Made by a program: the position numbers and the translations under genes
Notes under the pieces: generated by a model
What the model was told of the DNA's origin: nothing
What the model saw: only the letters and a program-made list of their open reading frames with translations
Database searches by the model: none
Part shown: positions 1 to 5,015 of the stretch, in pieces
Layout: each line of letters starts with the position of its first letter
Position numbering within the stretch: the first letter of the stretch is position 1
NCBI GenBank assembly: GCA_012959845.1
Contig: DUCL01000004.1
Coordinates: 1-8,856 of the forward strand
DNA: 8,856 nt
Origin: Candidatus Poseidoniales archaeon
GTDB lineage: Archaea > Thermoplasmatota > Poseidoniia > Poseidoniales > Poseidoniaceae
Direction of reading: 5' to 3'

Positions 1-990
1 GTCACCATATCCATCCTCGTTAACATCACCAGCGCTACGCAGTGCGTACCCCATTCTAGCATTCGGAGAATCTCCTACGATGGTGTAGTTCGGAGTTCCA
101 GCAATTCCATTTACTGAGCCATAATAGACCCACACTTTACCCGCTTGGTAAGTAGTAGATCCATTAAATATTTCAGAGAATACCAATTCATCATAACCAT
201 CACCATTTACATCAGAAATAATTTCGGTTTGCCAACCCATTAATCGTCCTTGTAATAATGATGTGATCACTTTATCGGGCGTCCCATTAAATCCAGATAA
301 TGAGCCATAGAATATCTCGATTGAAGAATATCCCGTTGGGTTTGCTTCAGAATCAGTGTTAGCGATTACCAAATCAGCAAATCCATCGCCATTGAGGTCG
401 CCTCCACCTGCTAATGCTCTTCCGAATAAGTTCCCATATCCACTTTGACTAATATTTCTATCAAAAGTTAATGATGATGAATTTCCTAAAAAGATACTAA
501 CTTTGCCATGAATTGTGACATTATTTACTATTACTTCAGACCAATTCTTTGACACGGCAGCCAATTCATAATCGCCATCAAAATCACAATCATTTATTGA
601 TTCTATTTTCCATCCTAATGCATCACCAATAGCGCCGCTTTGGTTCCACCAAGAAGAATTGCTAAGACCATTAATCTCTCCGAGGAAAATCTCTATTTTA
701 CCATGATCAGCGGTTGTATTATTTGACGCATCAAATCCTGGTGAACCCAATGCTAAATCGTCATATCCATCACCGTTATAATCTCCAACAGCAATGCCAG
801 ATGATAGTTTGTCAGCTGATGAAGTTCCATTGATTACGATGTCTGCTTCTGTAGTATTCGGACCTGTAGCAGAACCAAAGTAGATTGTTGCTTGACCGTT
901 TTCAGTTAGTCCATCGCTACTTGCCAATGGATTATTATAAGCAAAATCATCAAATCCGTCAGCATTGAAATCACCTACTAGTATCTCTCC
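1..990 (-). repeat. Six FG-GAP blade repeats (protein-level)
   Basis: Six blades of 62-66 residues each carry an aspartate-rich loop. First aspartates are encoded at 970-972, 781-783, 583-585, 397-399, 211-213 and 25-27. Each is followed by a strand ending in an IYFG/IFLG/IFYG/VYYG-like motif. The repeats are diverged at DNA level, so they are old and not a recent tandem expansion. A seventh blade would be expected just beyond base 1. Confidence 0.85.
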
Positions 991-2040
991 CTCAACAACA
1001 TCATCTGCCCCTGATAAAACCCAGTTTGCCTGTGTATTAATCCGGCCATCATCCTGTCCTGAAAGTGAACGAAGCAGTTGGACTGTGGTATTATCGCCAT
1101 CAACAATCGATGTTGCTATTTGTTCAAATAAATTTGAATCCAAACCCATTCCAATCATTTGGCCTAGATTATCCTCCCGAGTTAATACACGGTTATCTTG
1201 GATGCCGTTTTCAATTCTAATGAGACGTACTTCACCATCTAATGGCAGGGTGTACAATATGTGAGTTACTTCGTCTGAATCAATTGTCAATTCAAAGTCT
1301 ATTCCAACTGGGCCATCGACCATTAGTGATGTTTGCCATCTAGTTCCAGTGTAATATACCTGCCACAATTGTCCGTCTTTATTTCTAAACAACCCCCATT
1401 CTAAGTCATCCGAAGTTCTTGTAAGTTCCAAGTGTGTTACATTTGCATCTTCAATTATTGTACGAGTATGCCATGAAATTGAAGTATAGACTACAGATTG
1501 TTGCGCGATTCTTGCCATTTTTAGGTCATTGCCATCAGCATATAATAACTGATACCTACCATTATTTGTTACTGATAGTGCGCAATCAACCAATGTGGAT
1601 TGATTCGTTGCAGGTGCAACTGTATCAACTAACGATTCATCCCAATTACCGTTAATATGCCGTCCAGCAACCCGAATATTACCTTCAAGCGTCGACCAAC
1701 ATAAATTTATTTTTTCTCGTCCAGTGATAACGACATCCGGGGTACCAGGTGTTTCATTGGTAGTGTTTACCAATACTTCACTTCTCCATACATCCAATGC
1801 AGATTCGCTTCTAACGTTTGCACCAAGAAGTCCATCAAAATCAATTAGAGTATCTGCAAAGTCATGCCCATAACCATTAGAAAATGGCACGATAGAGGTG
1901 CCCATTACTACCTCATCAGGTTGCAATATTTCTTGCTCAACTGCCACATTCGAGAGAATCGGAGTCAATATTTGTGCAAGGAAAAAGAACGCTAAAAGCA
2001 TAGATTTTGTGGGCAAAGCCTTGCTATCCGCATCCGACAT
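1..2040 (-). CDS. Secreted FG-GAP (integrin alpha-like) beta-propeller protein, 3' end outside window
   Basis: Reading the minus strand from the ATG at 2040 gives 680 uninterrupted codons that end exactly at base 1, so the C-terminus is missing. The N-terminus (residues 1-31) has lysines at 7 and 12 followed by a hydrophobic core (LLAFFFLAQIL) and resembles a Sec signal peptide. Residues about 35-345 are beta-rich without a motif I can name and may form a separate propeller. From residue 357 on, calcium-loop motifs of FG-GAP type recur: DFNADGFDD (357), DYNGDGYDD (420), DFDGDYE (486), DLNGDGFAD (548), DVNGDGYDE (610), DVNEDGYGD (672). The steps are 62-66 residues, as expected for blades of an integrin-alpha type seven-bladed propeller; the third loop is degenerate. 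An adhesion or binding role outside the cell follows from the family; the ligand is unknown. A later ATG (residue 14) would remove the charged N-region, so I prefer the first ATG. No clear ribosome site precedes it, so transcription may be leaderless. Confidence 0.88.
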   Translation of the reverse strand, partial: MSDADSKALPTKSMLLAFFFLAQILTPILSNVAVEQEILQPDEVVMGTSIVPFSNGYGHDFADTLIDFDGLLGANVRSESALDVWRSEVLVNTTNETPGTPDVVITGREKINLCWSTLEGNIRVAGRHINGNWDESLVDTVAPATNQSTLVDCALSVTNNGRYQLLYADGNDLKMARIAQQSVVYTSISWHTRTIIEDANVTHLELTRTSDDLEWGLFRNKDGQLWQVYYTGTRWQTSLMVDGPVGIDFELTIDSDEVTHILYTLPLDGEVRLIRIENGIQDNRVLTREDNLGQMIGMGLDSNLFEQIATSIVDGDNTTVQLLRSLSGQDDGRINTQANWVLSGADDVVEGEILVGDFNADGFDDFAYNNPLASSDGLTENGQATIYFGSATGPNTTEADIVINGTSSADKLSSGIAVGDYNGDGYDDLALGSPGFDASNNTTADHGKIEIFLGEINGLSNSSWWNQSGAIGDALGWKIESINDCDFDGDYELAAVSKNWSEVIVNNVTIHGKVSIFLGNSSSLTFDRNISQSGYGNLFGRALAGGGDLNGDGFADLVIANTDSEANPTGYSSIEIFYGSLSGFNGTPDKVITSLLQGRLMGWQTEIISDVNGDGYDELVFSEIFNGSTTYQAGKVWVYYGSVNGIAGTPNYTIVGDSPNARMGYALRSAGDVNEDGYGD

Positions 2041-2169
2041 AGCATCATGACGACACTGTTCCTTCTAAACGCTTTTCGCTATTTGACCACTTTGACCCCC
2101 ATAGGGGGTCATCACAGTAGAACCTCAAATCGAAGAAAATTCATCGGTGTATTTGACAAAGAAGAGCAC
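2041..2169. promoter_or_regulatory. Divergent promoter region between the FG-GAP gene and thiamine pyrophosphokinase
   Basis: These 129 bp lie between two outward-pointing start codons and must hold both promoters. TTTGACC occurs twice in direct orientation at 2082-2088 and 2091-2097, and a related TTTGAC lies at 2152-2157. The second copy runs into the palindrome at 2093-2111. On the plus strand a weak BRE/TATA-like stretch, CGAAGAAAATTCA (2131-2143), sits about 25-30 bp before the ATG at 2170, fitting a leaderless archaeal transcript. On the minus strand a GCGAAAAGCGTTTAG stretch (about 2066-2080) could be the BRE/TATA for the FG-GAP gene. These promoter assignments are by eye and weak. Confidence 0.45.
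2093..2111. promoter_or_regulatory. 19-bp perfect palindrome, candidate operator
   Basis: TGACCCCC-ATA-GGGGGTCA: two perfect 8-bp arms around a 3-bp ATA centre. It lies between the divergent starts and upstream of the preferred thiamine pyrophosphokinase start, so it is outside both coding regions. The symmetry and position suit a dimeric regulator. It could also form an RNA hairpin if transcription starts upstream of it. Its architecture matches the palindrome at 7606-7624. Confidence 0.5.
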
Positions 2170-2814
2170 ATGGGCTACCTCATGCAGGGCGCAAATGTTC
2201 TTATCGTTGCCAATGGAACATGGCCTACTCAAGCGATTTGGAAACCGTTGGTTGATAATTCAAATATTATTGTCGCTTGTGATGGAGCAATCGTTCAATT
2301 ATTGCAAAATGACATAGTTCCAGATTATGTTGTTGGAGACTTAGATTCAATTCCTATTGAAATGATGGATTCTCAAATCGAATCTTTGGACATTACTGTA
2401 ATCCCTATGTTAAATCAAAACTCTAGTGACTTGTCTAAGGCGCTAAAATATTGTGAAAATCTCGCTACAAAAGGGATTGATGTTATCGGCATTGAAGGTG
2501 GAAGGTTAGATCACCAAATCGGGGCATATTTTTCATTGTGTGAGCATAACTCAAATGCGGTTTTACACCTTGAAAAATGGATTGCAAGACTGGTGCTAAG
2601 TGAAGGCCTTGTTATTGATTCTATAGAAAAAGGACAGAATGTTTCATTATTCGCAATCGGCTCTGTAAAAGGTGTAAATATTAGTGGTGTAAAATGGCCA
2701 TTAGAAAATGAGCAATTAGCGCCAGGCACCAATGGATTACACAATGAATCTAATGGAGAACAAATTCAAATTTCTCACCGAGGTGGCCATCTACTTTTAT
2801 TGGTTGAACGCTGA
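2170..2814 (+). CDS. Thiamine pyrophosphokinase (thiamine diphosphokinase)
   Basis: This cytoplasmic enzyme transfers pyrophosphate from ATP to thiamine, giving thiamine diphosphate directly. Of 214 residues, the N-terminal catalytic domain shows the family motifs in order: VANG at 14-17, ACDGA at 36-40, DYVVGDLDS at 52-60 (metal and ATP-binding aspartates 57 and 59), SSDLSKAL at 85-92, and GGRLDHQIG at 110-118. The C-terminal thiamine-binding domain shows GVKWPL near 173-178 and a terminal HNES in the place of the usual SNE. The frame is open back to an ATG at 2047, but those extra 41 residues match nothing in the family and would cover the palindrome. Starting at 2170, or at the ATG at 2182, gives the usual length of about 210 residues. 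It is alone on its strand and converges on the DUF4105 gene with 4 bp between stop codons. The symbol thiN is avoided because in archaea it also names a thiamine phosphate synthase domain. Confidence 0.9.
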   Translation: MGYLMQGANVLIVANGTWPTQAIWKPLVDNSNIIVACDGAIVQLLQNDIVPDYVVGDLDSIPIEMMDSQIESLDITVIPMLNQNSSDLSKALKYCENLATKGIDVIGIEGGRLDHQIGAYFSLCEHNSNAVLHLEKWIARLVLSEGLVIDSIEKGQNVSLFAIGSVKGVNISGVKWPLENEQLAPGTNGLHNESNGEQIQISHRGGHLLLLVER

Positions 2815-2818
2815 AATA

Positions 2819-3688
2819 TTATGGCAAAGACTCTCTAAGCATTTCTGAATAACTTCCTTCTCCGTCCCATTGTTGAGCAATCAGATCAATTCTTGCCTTC
2901 TCCAGTGTTTGCTCAAATCCTCCAACGTCCTCAATCAGTCCGAGTTTGTAAGCTGCTCTTGGAGTATATCCTGGGAAAAAATTCCTCCATGTAAATGGAA
3001 TCCTGCCCGGTGTCACCTTGTTGACAAGGCCAACGATTGAAGTATTACAAGTGGTAAGAAGTGAATTATAAAATTCAGGAGATTTTCCTAACTGATTTAA
3101 TCTATGTGCAAGACTGAATAGCATTTTTTTATCTTTGCCTGGGGGTGTAATAGCTCTAAACATATAATCTACATTCTTCCGTCCATTTGTGCGAAGCCCC
3201 ATAATATCACTCTCAAGGCCAACTAACAAATACAATTCATAAGAGCGCCACAATCCTTCCCATGGATGATATCTTTGCCCAACAACCCTTCTTGTTTCAA
3301 ACGAGAAAGAGAGGCACACGCCATCGTTGAATTCAATGGTTACCAATGTATGTGCTAATCCTGTGATGGAATGAAAGTGGTCAACTACGAACCAAATATC
3401 CTTGATCTCTTCGGAATCGACTGTGATTTCATCAACCCAATTCACATCATAATCCTTAGTTGTGCGCCAGAAAAAATCTCTTACATTTCTAAATGTGATC
3501 TTTGTTCCATCGATTATTGCTTCACCATGAAACTCACAATCTGAACGCCAATCGGCATCCAATTTTGGTTTTCGTGGCCTGATTATTACCGCCCAGACAT
3601 AAATCATCCTCAGCATTATTAACGCCACTAATAGGCCAACAAAATACAAACCAAATTGTATCGGGTCAGCAATTATTTGTTCAATCAA
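2819..3688 (-). CDS. Membrane-anchored DUF4105 / Lnb-type (lipoprotein N-acyltransferase-like) protein
   Basis: From a TTG start the product is 289 residues. Residues 12-36 are a membrane segment interrupted by one arginine (27) and followed by RPRKPK. From about residue 60 the sequence follows the DUF4105 pattern: FRNVRDFFWRT (66-76), a VVDHF segment, GLAHT with histidine 113, FETRR (130-134), WRSYELY (147-153), and YNSLLTTCNTS (207-217) with cysteine 214 where the family has its conserved NCTT cysteine; PGYTPRAAYKLGLI follows at 239-252. The Bacteroides lipoprotein N-acyltransferase Lnb belongs to this family (recalled, not checked); the His/Cys pair suggests thiol acyl-transfer or hydrolase chemistry. 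Substrate here is unknown. The frame is open back to 3817, but that stretch overlaps the well-conserved tail of the upstream gene. GGTGA at 3693-3697, 4 nt before TTG, supports the short start. Start choice is less certain than the family. Confidence 0.8.
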   Translation of the reverse strand: MIEQIIADPIQFGLYFVGLLVALIMLRMIYVWAVIIRPRKPKLDADWRSDCEFHGEAIIDGTKITFRNVRDFFWRTTKDYDVNWVDEITVDSEEIKDIWFVVDHFHSITGLAHTLVTIEFNDGVCLSFSFETRRVVGQRYHPWEGLWRSYELYLLVGLESDIMGLRTNGRKNVDYMFRAITPPGKDKKMLFSLAHRLNQLGKSPEFYNSLLTTCNTSIVGLVNKVTPGRIPFTWRNFFPGYTPRAAYKLGLIEDVGGFEQTLEKARIDLIAQQWDGEGSYSEMLRESLP

Positions 3689-3692
3689 TAAC

Positions 3693-3697
3693 TCACC
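3693..3697 (-). promoter_or_regulatory. Ribosome binding site deciding a TTG start
   Basis: GGTGA on the minus strand, overlapping the TGA stop of the upstream 440-aa gene and 4 nt before TTG at 3688. The same GGTG(A) core with a 5-nt spacer precedes the genes starting at 5015 and 8155, so it looks like the local ribosome site. It argues for re-initiation after termination, that is, translational coupling. Confidence 0.5.
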
Positions 3698-5015
3698 ACC
3701 GATGCCAGACTCGTAATTCTTGGTCCCACCAATCCATCGCCCCGTCTGTATGCTGCCTCCACATGACGCCATCGTCATCAATTGTTGTAGGCAAACCTTC
3801 TGTATCTGGCGAACCATCCGCTAGAATCTGTGGCATTGGACCAAGGTTTGGTAGTTCTAGCATCTCAGGCCCATCTTGAACACGCACTAGAATAATGTAT
3901 ACCAATACGCTGACAATCAATCCCAAAGCGCCGATTGAAAACCAACCGACTGACTCAGTGGGAGTTTGCTCTCCCTTTGAACGAGAAGGGAGAGATTTTT
4001 CTTCTTCAGCAGTTAATTCATCCGCTGGTAATCTTACCAAATTTATTCCTTCAATTGTTGAAATGTGTTCATTATTTATCACTTCAAGTGAAATCAAATG
4101 AACTCCAGCAGGTAATGCTGAACAATCAAATTCGCTTCCATTCGCTTCTGTAATTATTTTACCTTGAATTCTCCAAATCTTTTCAAATTCCTCGAAATCA
4201 ACTACTACCATATTAGGTATCATTTCAACATTACAAGGAATATCTGTTGAATTATAATTTCCATTTGTTTCTAGAGAGAAAGCAGGTGCTTCTCTATTGT
4301 GAATTGACAAATTGAGCCATGATTCTGCAGTTTGTCCCAATCCATTACGATATGATTCCCTTAATTGATATTCTCCAGCAGGCCAATGTGAACAATCTAA
4401 TGTTGGTTGATCATCTAAGACCGTAAATGGCGCTCCCGAGAAAGTTCTTGTGCCAATCGCATCATAGCGGGGTCCTGTTTCATCTGAAAAATTCCTTTTT
4501 ATTAGGCATTCATCGCCCGTTTCAATCCAAGGTGGTGCGCTCAACTGCAAATCTATTCTAGGTGTTTTTAGTGCTGGTATTAACGAATAAGTTGGTAGTT
4601 GATAGGTCATGAAAACTTCGCCGTCTGCGTTGACAAATTGCAGTGATAAGCTATGTTCTCCGCTTGCCCAAGCGTCATACATTATGCTAGCATTTGTTTG
4701 ACCTGTGAAAGATAAGGTGACACTTTCAACAACCTGCTTGTCTTTGTAATCACCCAATAATCTTAGTTCTATATCTATCCATTCTCTACTGGTATTGACC
4801 ATTATTACAACACGGATTGCATCGGTTTCTCCATCTTGGTTGAGGTCTAGTGTATCATTTCTCAATGCTACGATAATCAACCCTTCATCCATCAACATCT
4901 GTTCTTCCCAAGAAATGCCAGACTCTTCAGCATTTACGATACTACTATTTTGAGGAAGCAAAATCGTTACGAATAATATTGCGATAATTAGCAATGAATA
5001 TTTTGTATCACGCAT
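3693..5015 (-). CDS. Single-pass type I membrane protein with two Cys-pair beta domains and a WWD tail (unknown function)
   Basis: The 440-residue product has a signal peptide (1-29, hydrophobic core LLIIAILFVTILLP, likely cleavage after VNA). A beta-rich region at about 35-150 contains a DLNQDGETD calcium-like loop (about 57-65). Two related domains follow, with cysteine pairs 170/208 and 261/298 and the shared motif DCSxxPAG at the second cysteine. After an acidic linker comes a membrane helix (358-378, WFSIGALGLI onward) ending in an arginine. The cytoplasmic tail is about 60 residues, rich in Pro, Leu and Asp, and ends in a Trp-rich motif (MWRQ, then MDWWDQ). I know no named family. The frame opens at a GTG at 5024, but a GGTGA 5 nt before the ATG at 5015 makes the ATG the better start. 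It overlaps the TSP3 gene by 8 bp and precedes the DUF4105 gene by 4 bp, which implies joint expression. A surface receptor or scaffold role is inferred. Confidence 0.87.
   Translation of the reverse strand: MRDTKYSLLIIAILFVTILLPQNSSIVNAEESGISWEEQMLMDEGLIIVALRNDTLDLNQDGETDAIRVVIMVNTSREWIDIELRLLGDYKDKQVVESVTLSFTGQTNASIMYDAWASGEHSLSLQFVNADGEVFMTYQLPTYSLIPALKTPRIDLQLSAPPWIETGDECLIKRNFSDETGPRYDAIGTRTFSGAPFTVLDDQPTLDCSHWPAGEYQLRESYRNGLGQTAESWLNLSIHNREAPAFSLETNGNYNSTDIPCNVEMIPNMVVVDFEEFEKIWRIQGKIITEANGSEFDCSALPAGVHLISLEVINNEHISTIEGINLVRLPADELTAEEEKSLPSRSKGEQTPTESVGWFSIGALGLIVSVLVYIILVRVQDGPEMLELPNLGPMPQILADGSPDTEGLPTTIDDDGVMWRQHTDGAMDWWDQELRVWHRW
4020..4532 (-). repeat. Tandem duplicated Cys-pair domain within the 440-aa protein
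   Basis: Two consecutive domains of about 90 residues align by their cysteines: first cysteines at 170 and 261, second cysteines at 208 and 298. The second sits in TLDCSHWPAGEYQL in copy one and EFDCSALPAGVHLI in copy two. Each pair is 37-38 residues apart, and the cysteines probably bond within each domain. Similarity elsewhere is low, so the duplication is old. Confidence 0.65.

Noticed and set aside
965..1264. Plus-strand open frame of 99 codons, and others on the same strand at 1434-1655, 5820-6161 and 6816-7220
   Set aside because: All are antisense to long genes with coherent domains and have low-complexity or shadow-like composition.
2047..2169. N-terminal extension of thiamine pyrophosphokinase
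   Set aside because: The 41 residues match nothing in the family, make the protein longer than usual and would place a perfect palindrome inside coding sequence.
3689..3817. Longer start for the DUF4105 gene, using ATGs at 3778 or 3772 or the frame opening at 3817
   Set aside because: It would overlap the Trp-rich tail of the upstream gene by about 80-125 bp. A GGTGA just before TTG at 3688 explains initiation without overlap. It is not fully excluded.
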